A stretch of 64,000 nucleotides of DNA, from NCBI RefSeq assembly GCF_018332695.1, contig NZ_BOQN01000118.1, positions 62,001-126,000 on the forward strand, given 5' to 3'. Source of the stretch: Paractinoplanes toevensis (GTDB lineage Bacteria > Actinomycetota > Actinomycetes > Mycobacteriales > Micromonosporaceae). The position numbers were made by a program, and so were the translations under genes. Shown piece after piece: positions 21,280 through 32,554 of the stretch (position 1 is its first letter; each line of letters begins with the position of its first letter). The notes beneath the pieces were generated by a model. It saw only the letters and a list, made by a program, of their open reading frames with translations, was not told the origin of the DNA and searched no databases.

Positions 21280-23973
21280 GTGAGCGACGACGCCCTGACC
21301 CCCCGTTTGCTGCTGCTCGACGGCCACTCCCTGGCCTACCGCGCGTTCCACGCGCTGCCGAAGGACAACTTCAGCACGGTGACCGGGCAGCACACGAACG
21401 CCGTGTTCGGCTTCACCTCGATGCTGATCAACATGCTGCGCGACGAGAAGCCCACCCACATCGTGGTCGCGTTCGACGTCTCCCGCGTCTCCTTCCGCAC
21501 GGAGAGATACCCGGAATACAAGGCCGGCCGGTCGGCGACGCCTCCCGAGTTCCTGGGTCAGGTCAGCCTGATCAAAGAGGTCCTCGACGCGCTGCGCATC
21601 CCTTATGTCGAGAAGCCCGGCTTCGAGGCCGACGACGTCCTCGCCACCCTCGCCTGCCAGGCCCGCGACGCCGGCATGGAGGTGCTCATCTCCTCCGGCG
21701 ACCGCGACGCCCTGCAGCTGGTCGACGACCACGTCACGGTCCTCTATCCGAGCCGCGGCGTCTCCGAGGTCTGGCGGATGACCCCCGCCCTGGTCGAGGA
21801 GAAGCAGCTCGTCCCGCCGCACCTCTACCGCGACAAGGCCGCCCTGGTCGGTGAGAGCAGCGACAACCTGATCGGCGTCCCCGGCGTCGGGCCCAAGACG
21901 GCGGCCAAGTGGATCACCGAGTTCGGCGGCATCGAGGGCGTCGTCGCCAACGCCGACAAGATCAAGGGCAAGGCCGGCGACAGCCTGCGCGCCCATCTGT
22001 CGTCGGTGATGCTCAACTACGAGCTCAACGCGTTGCGCAAAGACCTCGAGCTTCCGATCCGCCCCGAAGACGTGCGCTGGCACGGGTGGGACCGCGAAGC
22101 CGTCCACCAGGTGTTCGACGCCCTCGAGTTTCGGGTGCTGCGCGAGCGGCTCTACTCCTACCTCGACGCCGTCGAGCCCGAGGCCGAGGCCGGCTTCGAC
22201 ATCGCCGGTTCGGTTCTCGCCGTCGGCCAGGTCGCCGGATGGCTCGCCGCGCATGCTCTCGAAGCCCCGGTCGGGGTGGCGGTAAACGGCACCTTCGGGC
22301 GGGGCACCGGCAATCTCACCGGTGTGGCCGTGTCCACCGGCGACGGGCCGGCTGCCTGGTTCGACCCCGCCGTTCTCGACGAGGCGGACGAAAAGGCCGT
22401 CGCCGCATGGCTTTCGGATCCCTCGCGGCCGAAGGTGGTGCACGACGCCAAGCCGGCCTCGCTGGCCATGCGCGCGCACGGGTGGTCCCTTTCCGGCGTA
22501 CGGGTCGACACCGCCCTCGCGGCCTACCTGGCGAAACCCGACCAGCGCGCCTACGACCTCACCGACCTGGCCCTGCGCTACCTGAAGCGCGAGCTGCGGG
22601 TCGAGGAACCGGACAACGGCCAGCTCACCATCGAGGGCTTCGGTGACGACAAGGGCGCCGCCGAGGAAAACCTCATGCTGCGCGCCCGGGCCACCCTCGA
22701 CCTGGCCGACGTGATCACCGAGGAGTTGTCCCGCGACGGTGGCGAGTCGCAGACCCTGCTCACCGAGGTGGAGCAGCCGCTGTCGCAGGTGCTCGCCGAG
22801 ATGGAGCACCTCGGCATCGCCGCCGACACCGAATACCTCTCCGAGCTCGAGGCGCACTTCGCGGCCGAGGTGAAAGCGGCCCAGCAGGGCGCGCACGAGG
22901 TCGTCGGTCGTGAGTTCAACCTCGGCTCGCCCAAGCAGTTGCAGGAGATCCTGTTCAACGAGCGGGGCCTGCCCAAGACCAAGAAGATCAAGTCCGGCTA
23001 CACCACCGACGCCGACGCGCTGCAGAGCCTCTTCGCCCAGACCGGCGACCCGGTGCTGCACCACCTGCTGCGGCACCGCGACGTCGCGAAGCTCAAGTCC
23101 ACGGTCGACGGTCTGCTCAAGTCCGTCTCCGACGACGGCCGCATCCACACCACGTTCAACCAGACCGTGGCGGCGACCGGCCGGCTCTCGTCGACCGACC
23201 CCAACCTGCAGAACATCCCGATCCGCACCGAGGAGGGCCGGCGCATCCGCCGCGCCTTCGTCGTCGGCCAGGGGTTCGAGCAGCTGATGACCGCCGACTA
23301 CAGCCAGATCGAGATGCGCATCATGGCGCACCTGTCCGGCGACGAGGCGCTGATCGCCGCGTTCAACTCGGCGTTCGACTTCCACGCCGCCACCGCGTCG
23401 TCGGTATTCCACGTCCCGGTGGAGGAGGTCGTCCCCGACCAGCGCCGCAAGATCAAGGCGATGAACTACGGCCTCGCCTACGGCCTGTCCGCGTTCGGCC
23501 TGTCCAACCAGCTGACCATCGGGGTCGACGAGGCCAAGGCCCTCATGGAGGAGTATTTCCAGCGGTTCGGCGGCGTCCGCGACTACCTTCAGTCGGTCGT
23601 GAAGCGGGCGGTCCAGGACGGTTACACGGCGACGATCCTCGGCCGCCGGCGATATCTGCCCGACCTCTCCAGTGACAACCGCCAGCGCCGTGACATGGCC
23701 GAGCGGATGGCGCTGAACGCCCCGATCCAGGGCTCGGCCGCCGACATCATCAAGGTCGCCATGCTCCGGGTCGACGCCGCCATCAAGGAGGCCGGCCTGC
23801 GGTCCCGCATGCTCCTCCAGGTCCACGACGAACTCGTCTTCGACGTGGCGCCCGGCGAGCGCGAGACCCTGGAGGAGCTGGTCCGCCGCGAGATGGGTGG
23901 CGCCCACCCGCTCTCGGTCCCGCTCGAGGTCTCGGTCGGCTCCGGCCGCGACTGGAACGGCGCCGACCACTAG
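21280..23973 (+). CDS. polA: DNA polymerase I
   Basis: This repair and Okazaki-fragment polymerase has 897 residues. The 5'-3' exonuclease domain (about 1-300) begins LLLLDGHSLAYRAFHALP and includes FRTERYPEYKAGR. The 3'-5' exonuclease-like domain (about 310-480) lacks the DxE metal-binding motif (VGVAVNGTFGRG at that position). It is therefore probably inactive for proofreading, as in other actinobacterial PolA. The polymerase domain has motif A DYSQIEMRIMAH, motif B RRKIKAMNYGLAYG and motif C QVHDELVFDV. I chose GTG 21280 from homology and the promoter; the frame is open further upstream but overlaps the ABC gene. Confidence 0.96.
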   Translation: MSDDALTPRLLLLDGHSLAYRAFHALPKDNFSTVTGQHTNAVFGFTSMLINMLRDEKPTHIVVAFDVSRVSFRTERYPEYKAGRSATPPEFLGQVSLIKEVLDALRIPYVEKPGFEADDVLATLACQARDAGMEVLISSGDRDALQLVDDHVTVLYPSRGVSEVWRMTPALVEEKQLVPPHLYRDKAALVGESSDNLIGVPGVGPKTAAKWITEFGGIEGVVANADKIKGKAGDSLRAHLSSVMLNYELNALRKDLELPIRPEDVRWHGWDREAVHQVFDALEFRVLRERLYSYLDAVEPEAEAGFDIAGSVLAVGQVAGWLAAHALEAPVGVAVNGTFGRGTGNLTGVAVSTGDGPAAWFDPAVLDEADEKAVAAWLSDPSRPKVVHDAKPASLAMRAHGWSLSGVRVDTALAAYLAKPDQRAYDLTDLALRYLKRELRVEEPDNGQLTIEGFGDDKGAAEENLMLRARATLDLADVITEELSRDGGESQTLLTEVEQPLSQVLAEMEHLGIAADTEYLSELEAHFAAEVKAAQQGAHEVVGREFNLGSPKQLQEILFNERGLPKTKKIKSGYTTDADALQSLFAQTGDPVLHHLLRHRDVAKLKSTVDGLLKSVSDDGRIHTTFNQTVAATGRLSSTDPNLQNIPIRTEEGRRIRRAFVVGQGFEQLMTADYSQIEMRIMAHLSGDEALIAAFNSAFDFHAATASSVFHVPVEEVVPDQRRKIKAMNYGLAYGLSAFGLSNQLTIGVDEAKALMEEYFQRFGGVRDYLQSVVKRAVQDGYTATILGRRRYLPDLSSDNRQRRDMAERMALNAPIQGSAADIIKVAMLRVDAAIKEAGLRSRMLLQVHDELVFDVAPGERETLEELVRREMGGAHPLSVPLEVSVGSGRDWNGADH

Positions 23974-24075
23974 CGCCCCGCTCCTGGCTCGATGCGGGCT
24001 GGGAGCGAGCGCAAAGAGTCCTGAGTGTTGTGGCGGCGCCATTGCTCCTGCCTCCCACAAGCCGTAGGACTGGCG

Positions 24076-24104
24076 GTGACGATCGGTCCCGTGGGCGGTA
24101 ATGT
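24076..24104 (+). promoter_or_regulatory. Candidate promoter of the ArsR gene
   Basis: GTGACG (24076-24081), a 17-bp spacer and TAATGT (24099-24104) lie about 78 bp before the ArsR start. No convincing operator palindrome is seen next to it. Confidence 0.35.
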
Positions 24105-24181
24105 TCGGCGCGGCGGCTGCTTGAGAGCGGAGGGGTCGTGGTGGGACGTCGTTGGTTTCGGAGCGGTGTGAGGCTGGCGGG

Positions 24182-24544
24182 ATGTTGAGCAAGATGACCG
24201 AGGGGACCGCGGCCGCGGTGGCTGACGACGGTGCGCCGATCGCGCACGCTCCGCTGGACGCCGCGCAGGCGAGCCGGTTCGCTCCGATGTTCAAGGCGCT
24301 CGGCGACCCGGTGCGTCTCCGGCTGCTTTCGATGATCGCCTCGGCCGGCGGGGGCGAGGTCTGCGTCTGCGACCTGACCGGCGCCTTCCACCTGACCGGC
24401 CCGACGATCTCGCACCACCTGCGGGTGTTGCGCGAGGCCGGCCTGGTCGACAGCGACCGCCGCGGCACGTGGGTCTACTACCGCCTGATCCCGGCCGGCC
24501 TGACCGTGCTGGCCGCCCTCCTGGACGCCGGCACCTTCCTCTGA
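24182..24544 (+). CDS. ArsR-family transcriptional regulator
   Basis: This winged-helix repressor has about 120 residues. The ArsR core starts at FKALGDPVRLRLLSMI. CVCDLTG in the third helix gives a Cys-x-Cys pair of the type that senses arsenite in ArsR proteins. The recognition helix is near LTGPTISHHLRVLREAGL, followed by the wing (DRRGTWVYYRL). ATG 24182 is preferred; ATG 24194 is possible. No arsenical pump, reductase or other metal gene is adjacent, so the controlled genes are unknown. It is convergent with the methyltransferase gene. Confidence 0.85.
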   Translation: MLSKMTEGTAAAVADDGAPIAHAPLDAAQASRFAPMFKALGDPVRLRLLSMIASAGGGEVCVCDLTGAFHLTGPTISHHLRVLREAGLVDSDRRGTWVYYRLIPAGLTVLAALLDAGTFL

Positions 24545-24611
24545 GCTCCGCGGCCGCCGGCGGTCTGATCGCGCCTGCGGCCGCCTTCCGGTCGTCGGCC
24601 TCAGGGCCCGC

Positions 24612-25442
24612 TCAGTGCCGCGGCGCGTTTGCCGGGAGCGGCGCGGGCAGGTCGGCGACGAAGATCGCGGTGCCGGGGAAGAGGCGGCCGCGCAGCGGGC
24701 TCCACTGGCCCCAGATCTGCTCGTGGCCGGCCGGCCATTCGGGCTCGATCAGGTCGCGGAGCACGAAGCCCGCGGCCACCAGCTCCCGGATGCGGTCGCC
24801 CAGGGTGCGGTGCTGCTCGACGTAGGAGGGCTGGCCGTCGTCGTCGATCTCCACGTACGGCGTCCGGTCGAAGTAGGAATTTCTGGCGATCAAGCCGGTT
24901 TCATCCGGTTCGTCCCAGAAAATCCAGCGCATCGGGTGAGTGATCGAGAAGACCCAGGTGCCGCCGGGGCGCAGGACGCGGGCCACCTCCCGCATCGCGG
25001 CGCCCGAGTCCGCCACGAAAGGGATCGCCCCGAAGGCGGTGCAGACAATGTCGAATACGCTGTCCGCGAACGGCAGAGCCAGTGCGTCGGCTTGCACCAG
25101 CGGCACGCGTACACCCGAGCGCTCGGCCCCGGCCCGCGCATGCCGCAGCATGCCCGCCGAGAGATCCATGGCCACGACGTTCGCGCCCTGGCCGTCGAGC
25201 CACCGCGCGCCGGCGGCGGCGCCGGCGCCCAGCTCGAGCACTCTCTTGCCCTTGACCTCGCCCAATAGATGAGCGTCGGACTCGCGCAGGCCCTCCGGAC
25301 ACCAGACGAAGTCCAGATCGCCCAGGAATTTGCCATGCTCAGCTTGGTACTCGTCGGCGTCCAGATCCCACCAGGAACGGCTGGCGACACGGCTTTCGGC
25401 ATCGCTGACCGAGCGGCGATGCGGGAGTGGGGTGTCGATCAC
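24612..25442 (-). CDS. SAM-dependent class I methyltransferase
   Basis: This 276-residue Methyltransf_11-type enzyme has SAM motif I VLELGAGAAAGARWL near residue 70. An acidic residue in VVAMDLSAGML probably binds the ribose, and the later motif RPGGTWVFSITHP is also present. A Trp-rich C-terminal part (WIFWDEPDETG, WGQWSPLRGRLFPG) recurs in actinobacterial homologues near polA and rpsA. The substrate is unknown. The gene is transcribed away from rpsA and convergently with arsR. Confidence 0.85.
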   Translation of the reverse strand: MIDTPLPHRRSVSDAESRVASRSWWDLDADEYQAEHGKFLGDLDFVWCPEGLRESDAHLLGEVKGKRVLELGAGAAAGARWLDGQGANVVAMDLSAGMLRHARAGAERSGVRVPLVQADALALPFADSVFDIVCTAFGAIPFVADSGAAMREVARVLRPGGTWVFSITHPMRWIFWDEPDETGLIARNSYFDRTPYVEIDDDGQPSYVEQHRTLGDRIRELVAAGFVLRDLIEPEWPAGHEQIWGQWSPLRGRLFPGTAIFVADLPAPLPANAPRH

Positions 25443-25763
25443 GGGGCAACGGTACGGCAGGGCGTGGTGCCGCCCTGATTCGGCATATTACGGGCATGCT
25501 ACGAGGTTTCCCCCGAACATTGTGCCGCCGTCGTGAGGAGGGCTTGCAACCTGTGGTAATGCGCACGGTAAGCTAGTCGATGCGCTCGCGGATCGTGTGC
25601 CTCGGCAGGGAGCAGGTTCCGTGGTCGTCGGTCTCGACATGATCGACTGCAAGGATCTGATCTTCCCGGTCTGGTCTTTCCCGCTCGGTTGTGTCGTGCC
25701 CGCCGGCAGTTCCGCGGAGCGCGAGAGACACCACGAATCCATCCGTTCGGAGCAACTGTCCAC
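25443..25763 (+). promoter_or_regulatory. Upstream region and leader of rpsA
   Basis: A 321-bp region divergent between the methyltransferase and rpsA. A candidate rpsA promoter is TTGCAA (25544-25549), 19 bp, then TAAGCT (25569-25574), giving a leader of about 180 nt. The long leader may allow S1 autoregulation, but no specific structure is identified. GGAG at 25749-25752 is the likely ribosome binding site. Confidence 0.4.
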
Positions 25764-27275
25764 ATGACGAGCAGCATCGAGGCCACCTCGAGCGCCAACA
25801 AGGTCACCGTCGACGATCTCGGGTCCGAGGAAGCATTCCTCGCCGCCATCGACGAGACCATCAAGTACTTCAACGACGGCGACATTGTCGAAGGCACCGT
25901 CGTCAAGGTCGATCGGGACGAGGTCCTGCTCGACATCGGCTACAAGACCGAGGGTGTCATCCCCTCGCGCGAGTTGTCGATCAAGCATGACGTGGACCCC
26001 GCGGAAGTGGTGTCGGTCGGTGACCACATCGAGGCTCTTGTTCTCACCAAGGAGGACAAAGAAGGCCGCCTGATCCTCTCGAAGAAGCGGGCGCAGTACG
26101 AGCGCGCCTGGGGCACCATCGAGAAGATCAAGGAAGACGACGGCGTCGTCCGTGGTTCGGTCATCGAGGTTGTCAAGGGTGGCCTCATCCTCGACATCGG
26201 CCTGCGCGGCTTCCTGCCCGCGTCCCTGGTCGAGATGCGTCGCGTTCGCGACCTCCAGCCCTACGTGGGCCGGGAGCTCGAAGCCAAGATCATCGAGCTG
26301 GACAAGAACCGCAACAACGTGGTCCTGTCCCGCCGTGCCTGGCTGGAGCAGACGCAGTCCGAGGTTCGCACCGAGTTCCTCAACAAGCTGCAGAAGGGCC
26401 AGGTCCGCAAGGGCGTCGTCTCTTCGATCGTCAACTTCGGCGCGTTTGTCGACCTCGGTGGTGTCGATGGTCTGGTGCACGTCTCCGAGCTGTCCTGGAA
26501 GCACATCGACCACCCCTCCGAGGTCGTCGAGGTCGGCCAGGAGGTCGAGGTCGAGGTGCTCGACGTCGACCTGGACCGTGAGCGCGTCTCGCTGTCGCTG
26601 AAGGCGACCCAGGAAGACCCGTGGCGTCAGTTCGCCCGCACCCACGCGATCAACCAGATCGTGCCGGGCAAGGTCACCAAGCTGGTTCCGTTCGGTGCGT
26701 TCGTCCGCGTCGACGACGGCATCGAGGGCCTGGTGCACATCTCCGAGCTGGCCGAGCGGCACGTCGAGCTGCCCGAGCAGGTCGTCCAGGTGGGCTCCGA
26801 CGTCCTCGTCAAGGTCATCGACATCGACCTGGAGCGCCGCCGGATCTCGCTGTCGCTCAAGCAGGCCAACGAGGGCTTCGTCGAGGGCGAGGAGCACTTC
26901 GACCCGACCCTCTACGGCATGGCGGCGACCTACGACGCCGAGGGCAACTACATCTACCCCGAGGGCTTCGACCCCGAGACGGGTGAGTGGCTCGAGGGCT
27001 TCGAGAAGCAGCGCGAGACCTGGGAGAAGCAGTACGCCGACGCTCGCGAGCGCTGGGAGGCCCACACCAAGCAGGTGCAGGCATCCCGCGACGCCGACGC
27101 CGAGGCTGCGCTCAACCCGACCCCGGTCACGGCTGGTGCTCCCACCGCGACGTCGTCCTCGACCACGTCGAGCTCGCCGGCTCCGGCGCGCGCTTCCGAG
27201 GAGCCGTCCGGCACCCTGGCCACCGACGAGGCTCTCGCCGCTCTGCGCGAGAAGCTCGCGGGCGGCAAGGCCTGA
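25764..27275 (+). CDS. rpsA: 30S ribosomal protein S1
   Basis: This 503-residue mRNA-binding ribosomal protein has four S1 domains, the actinobacterial number, against six in enterobacteria. They begin near GDIVEGTVVKVDRDEVLLDI, VRGSVIEVVKGGLILDIGL, RKGVVSSIVNFGAFVDLGG and VPGKVTKLVPFGAFVRVDDG. A charged, disordered C-terminal tail of about 120 residues follows (YIYPEGFDPETGEW to PTATSSSTTSSS). ATG 25764 is chosen because the conserved MTSSIEATSS starts there; an upstream extension to 25689 has no family support. A strong hairpin ends the transcript before coaE. Confidence 0.96.
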   Translation: MTSSIEATSSANKVTVDDLGSEEAFLAAIDETIKYFNDGDIVEGTVVKVDRDEVLLDIGYKTEGVIPSRELSIKHDVDPAEVVSVGDHIEALVLTKEDKEGRLILSKKRAQYERAWGTIEKIKEDDGVVRGSVIEVVKGGLILDIGLRGFLPASLVEMRRVRDLQPYVGRELEAKIIELDKNRNNVVLSRRAWLEQTQSEVRTEFLNKLQKGQVRKGVVSSIVNFGAFVDLGGVDGLVHVSELSWKHIDHPSEVVEVGQEVEVEVLDVDLDRERVSLSLKATQEDPWRQFARTHAINQIVPGKVTKLVPFGAFVRVDDGIEGLVHISELAERHVELPEQVVQVGSDVLVKVIDIDLERRRISLSLKQANEGFVEGEEHFDPTLYGMAATYDAEGNYIYPEGFDPETGEWLEGFEKQRETWEKQYADARERWEAHTKQVQASRDADAEAALNPTPVTAGAPTATSSSTTSSSPAPARASEEPSGTLATDEALAALREKLAGGKA

Positions 27276-27288
27276 CGCAGTAATCCGC

Positions 27289-27326
27289 CGAAAGGCCGTC
27301 CCGACTCCGGTCGGGGCGGCCTTTCG
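27289..27326 (+). terminator. Terminator of rpsA
   Basis: Arms CGAAAGGCCGTCCCGAC (27289-27305) and GTCGGGGCGGCCTTTCG (27310-27326) form 17 bp with one T-G pair and a TCCG loop. There is no T-run, as is common in actinobacteria. Confidence 0.8.
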
Positions 27327-27373
27327 CCGTTCCCGGGCGGGCGCCGGGCGGGCTGACCGGCGATACTTGGCGC

Positions 27374-28558
27374 GTGCTGAAGGTGGGGCTTACCGGCGGG
27401 ATCGGTGCGGGCAAGAGCGCGGTCGCGAAGCGGCTGGTCGCCAATGGTGCGGTGCTCGTCGACTCCGACGTGCTGGCCCGCGAGGTCGTGGCGGCGGGCA
27501 CCTCCGGTCTGGCCGAGGTGGTCGACGCCTTCGGCGCCGGCGTGCTCACGCCCGCCGGCGATCTCGACCGGCCGGCGCTGGGCGCCAGGGTCTTCGGCGA
27601 CGACGAGGCACGGCGGAAGCTCGAACAGATCATTCACCCACGGGTACGCTCGCGTGCGGTCGAGCTGGCGCATGCTGCCCCGGTCGATGCGATCCTCGTC
27701 AACGACGTACCGCTGTTGGTGGAGACCGGGCAGGCACCCTCGTACCATCTGGTGATCGTGGTCGAAGCCGACCGTGACCGGCGCATCCGCCGTCTCGAAG
27801 AGACGCGCGGGATGACCGCCGACCAGGCGGCCGCGCGGATCGCCGCGCAGGCCGACGACGAGCAGCGCCGAGCCGCCGCCGACGTCCTGCTGGAGAACAA
27901 CGGCACCCTCGACGACCTGCACGCCCGAGTCGATCTTCTGGTCCGGGAGCGGCTGCGCCCCTTCGAGGAGCACGTGCGGCTCGGCACGGCCGCCCGGCTG
28001 GGCCCGGAACTGCGCCTCGTCGAACCCGACCCGACCTGGCCGGCGCAGGCGGACCGGCTGATCGCCCGGATCCGGCACGCGATCGGCGCCGAGGCGGCCG
28101 TGACGCACATCGGATCGACCGCGGTGCCGGGGCTGCCGGCCAAGGACATCATCGACCTCATGCTGGCCGTGCGGACGCTCGACGAGGCGGACGCGCTGGC
28201 CGCCCGGCTCGGGCAGGCCGGCTTCCCGCGGCGGTCGGGGGAGTGGTTCGACAACGCGCGCGGGCTGCCCGGCCAGACCTGGCCGAAGCGGCTGCACGGC
28301 ACCGCCGATCCCGGGCGGCCGGTCCACCTGCACGTGCGGGTCAGCGGGTCGCCCGGCTGGCGTTTCGCCCTGCTCATGCGAGATCACCTGCGAGCCGTGC
28401 CGGCCGCGCGAGACGAATACACGGCGGCGAAGGCGGCCTGGGCGGCCGAACACACCGACCGATATGCGTACGGCGAGGCGAAGGAGCCGTGGTTCGACGC
28501 GGAGGCACAGGCGGCCGACGACTGGGCGGAGTCGACCGGCTGGTGCCCCGGGCAGTGA
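27374..28558 (+). CDS. coaE: Dephospho-CoA kinase fused to a GrpB-like (UPF0157) domain
   Basis: This 394-residue fusion combines two domains. Residues 1-200 are dephospho-CoA kinase, which phosphorylates dephospho-CoA in the last step of CoA synthesis. They contain P-loop [27 protein letters not shown] and the CoaE lid. Residues 210-390 form a GrpB/UPF0157 nucleotidyltransferase-fold domain ([34 protein letters not shown]). The same fusion is known in mycobacteria, where the second domain is linked to folding of the kinase. The GTG start has no strong Shine-Dalgarno. It follows the rpsA terminator by about 50 bp. Confidence 0.93.
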   Translation: MLKVGLTGGIGAGKSAVAKRLVANGAVLVDSDVLAREVVAAGTSGLAEVVDAFGAGVLTPAGDLDRPALGARVFGDDEARRKLEQIIHPRVRSRAVELAHAAPVDAILVNDVPLLVETGQAPSYHLVIVVEADRDRRIRRLEETRGMTADQAAARIAAQADDEQRRAAADVLLENNGTLDDLHARVDLLVRERLRPFEEHVRLGTAARLGPELRLVEPDPTWPAQADRLIARIRHAIGAEAAVTHIGSTAVPGLPAKDIIDLMLAVRTLDEADALAARLGQAGFPRRSGEWFDNARGLPGQTWPKRLHGTADPGRPVHLHVRVSGSPGWRFALLMRDHLRAVPAARDEYTAAKAAWAAEHTDRYAYGEAKEPWFDAEAQAADDWAESTGWCPGQ

Positions 28559-28799
28559 TGAAAGAAGGGCGCTCGCGGCGGCCGGTCAGCGCATAGCGCG
28601 ACCACCGCGGGTGCGCGCGCCGGGAGTGCCGGGGCGCAACGACCGCGGGCCGGTCGAGCGGGCCGTGTGGTGGCCCGGTATCGATGCCGGTCGGCCGCCG
28701 CGAGCGGCCTACCCGAACAGGTTAGGCGAGGGCCGCAAGCGCGAACAACGGCATTCACCGGGACGGAATGTGCACCCTCCGCACGCCGTCGACCGGAAC

Positions 28800-28822
28800 T
28801 TGTCATACCCCCGACGTACCGT
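28800..28822 (+). promoter_or_regulatory. RecA-independent DNA-damage (PafBC-type) promoter of uvrB
   Basis: TTGTCATAC (28800-28808), 8 bp, then TACCGT (28817-28822). The -10 ends 7 nt before ATG 28830, so a leaderless transcript is predicted. This is the same architecture as upstream of polA, uvrA and uvrC. Confidence 0.75.
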
Positions 28823-28829
28823 TGTGGCC

Positions 28830-30944
<2,115 letters not shown>

Positions 30945-30967
30945 GAGCTTTCGCTAACCTCGCCCGC

Positions 30968-32329
30968 GTGACCTCCGCGGACGACCAACCTCGAACAACA
31001 CCGGACGGCCCCGGCCAGGGCGTGACTGCTTCGGCCGCGTCCGGTCAGGGCGTGGCTGCTTCGGCCGTGCCTGGCCGGGGTGCTTCGGCCGCGCGCGACG
31101 AGGCGGCGCCCGCTTCGGCCGTGCCTGGTCAGGGTGTGACTGACGCGGCTGTGGCCGCCTTGGGCGTGACCGGCCAGGCCGGGGTCAGCTCGGCCGGGGC
31201 CGATGTGGTCGGGCCGGATCTGATCGGGCTGGCCGAGCGGTGCCTGCGGGCCGACGGTGGCATGCCGCTCGCCGTCGAGCCGTGGTTTCTCCGCCGTCGT
31301 TGGGCGGTCCCGGAGGGCGTGACGTTCGGGCTTCGGCAGCCGGTGGACGGGCGGCTGGTGGCGGCCGGGGCGGTGTGCCCCTCGGGAGACGGCGTCATCG
31401 TGACCGGGCTGGTTGATCCGGCGGTTCGGGGGCGTGGGCTGGGTGCGCGGGTGCTCGACCACGGACTCTCACTGGCCGGCGGCAAGCCGGTCACCGTCGA
31501 GACGGAGTCGTTGACCGAGGCGGGTGCGGCGCTGTTCGCCTCGCGGGGGTTGGTGCAGACGTTCGCCGAGGACGTCATGCGCATCGGGCTGACCGGGCCG
31601 TTGCCGGCTACCGCGCGCCCGGGCGAAGTCGATCTCGCCGAAGGACCGGCCGGGTCTGAGCCTGCCGATCGGCCGGGTGTAGCTCAGTCTGCCGCTCAGC
31701 AGGGAGGGCGTGAGCTTGCCGGCCGCTCGGGTGTGATTGAGCATCTCGATCGGCCAAGCGCAGCTGAATTTGCCGCTCGGCGGGCAGGGTTTGAGCCTGC
31801 TGGCCGGCCGGTTGTAGCTGAGCATGCCCATCAGCCGAATGGGGTTGAGCCTGGTGATCGGCGGAGTGGGGTCGGGCCGGCTGGTTGGCCGGGCGGGGTT
31901 GAGCTTTTTGAATGGTCTGGTCGGACGGCGGAGCGGTTTCACCGGGTTTATGTGGGCGCGTTTCGGGATCGGCCTGGGTTTTCGGGGGAGTCGGCCGCCT
32001 CGTGGATCGCTGAGCATGACGAGGATGACGAGTTTCGGGCGGCGTGGTCGGTTCTGGTTGCCGATTCCGGTGGGGACGTCGGCTTTGTTACTGCGGCGGT
32101 GGGGTGGATCGTGCAGGTCGGGGTGTTGCCCAGGGCGCGCGGGCGCGGACTCGGGGCGGCCCTGGTGCGGGAGTCGCTGGGCCGGATGGCCGCGGCCGGT
32201 GGCACCGAGGCTTGGCTCAACGTCAACGTCAACAACCCGGGGGCCGCGGCGCTCTACCGCGGACTCGGATTCGTGGATCGTGGGCGCCGGGCCCGGTTTC
32301 AGCGAGCGGCAATTGAGCTAGCCTCCTAG
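30968..32329 (+). CDS. Double GNAT acetyltransferase-like protein with repetitive linkers
   Basis: This 453-residue protein contains two GNAT-like halves. The first (about residues 70-215) has VVDPAVRGRGLG-type acetyl-CoA loop residues in TGLVDPAVRGRGLGARVL. The second (about 320-450) has QVGVLPRARGRGLGAALV and the ending NNPGAAALYRGLGF, a strong GNAT signature. Before the first half lie 10-residue repeats of the form GQGVxASAxP. Between the halves lie about 85 residues of degenerate Arg/Gly/Val-rich repeats. The arrangement resembles mycothiol synthase (MshD), which also has two GNAT halves, but the identity is not secure. The GTG start has TAACCT 7 nt upstream, so the message may be leaderless. 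Confidence 0.7.
   Translation: MTSADDQPRTTPDGPGQGVTASAASGQGVAASAVPGRGASAARDEAAPASAVPGQGVTDAAVAALGVTGQAGVSSAGADVVGPDLIGLAERCLRADGGMPLAVEPWFLRRRWAVPEGVTFGLRQPVDGRLVAAGAVCPSGDGVIVTGLVDPAVRGRGLGARVLDHGLSLAGGKPVTVETESLTEAGAALFASRGLVQTFAEDVMRIGLTGPLPATARPGEVDLAEGPAGSEPADRPGVAQSAAQQGGRELAGRSGVIEHLDRPSAAEFAARRAGFEPAGRPVVAEHAHQPNGVEPGDRRSGVGPAGWPGGVELFEWSGRTAERFHRVYVGAFRDRPGFSGESAASWIAEHDEDDEFRAAWSVLVADSGGDVGFVTAAVGWIVQVGVLPRARGRGLGAALVRESLGRMAAAGGTEAWLNVNVNNPGAAALYRGLGFVDRGRRARFQRAAIELAS
31012..31140 (+). repeat. Degenerate 30-nt coding repeats, N-terminal linker
   Basis: Copies of a unit coding GQGVxASAxP follow one another. Two adjacent 30-nt units start at GGCCAGGGCGTGACTG and GGTCAGGGCGTGGCTG. 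A truncated unit (GGCCGGGGTGCTTCGGCC) and a displaced unit with GCTTCGGCCGTGCCTGGTC follow. They lie in the first 60 codons of the double GNAT gene. Confidence 0.7.
31655..31925 (+). repeat. Degenerate coding repeats in the inter-domain linker
   Basis: About seven imperfect units of roughly 36 to 42 nt contain variants of GAGCCTGCCGATCGGCCGGG. They encode residues such as EPADRPGV, EPAGRPVV and EPGDRRSGV. The repeats lie between the two GNAT halves and are probably expansion-prone. Confidence 0.6.
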
Positions 32330-32554
32330 GACGTCTCGCCTGTCCGTGGGCCTGGTCACCCCGTCAACCCTCGATAGCGTGCCGTATTACCTGGTCAATC
32401 GGCGGCAGCAGGGAACTCTGTATAGCTGCGAAGTCCCGAGTAGGCGTTACGCTGGCGGTAGGAACATGTTCGGGAGGGCGGTTCGGCCGAGAGGCTGGAC
32501 ACGATTCCCGGGGTGCCCTGCCGTTGCGTCTCGTCATGAGACACAATGGCTGCC

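Noticed and set aside
21280-23973. PolA missing proofreading residues as a sign of decay
   Set aside because: The absence of the DxE exonuclease motif is common in actinobacterial PolA and all polymerase motifs are intact.
24182-25442. arsR plus methyltransferase as an arsenite-methylation (arsM) pair
   Set aside because: The genes are convergent, not co-transcribed, and the methyltransferase does not show the conserved arsenic-binding cysteines of ArsM.
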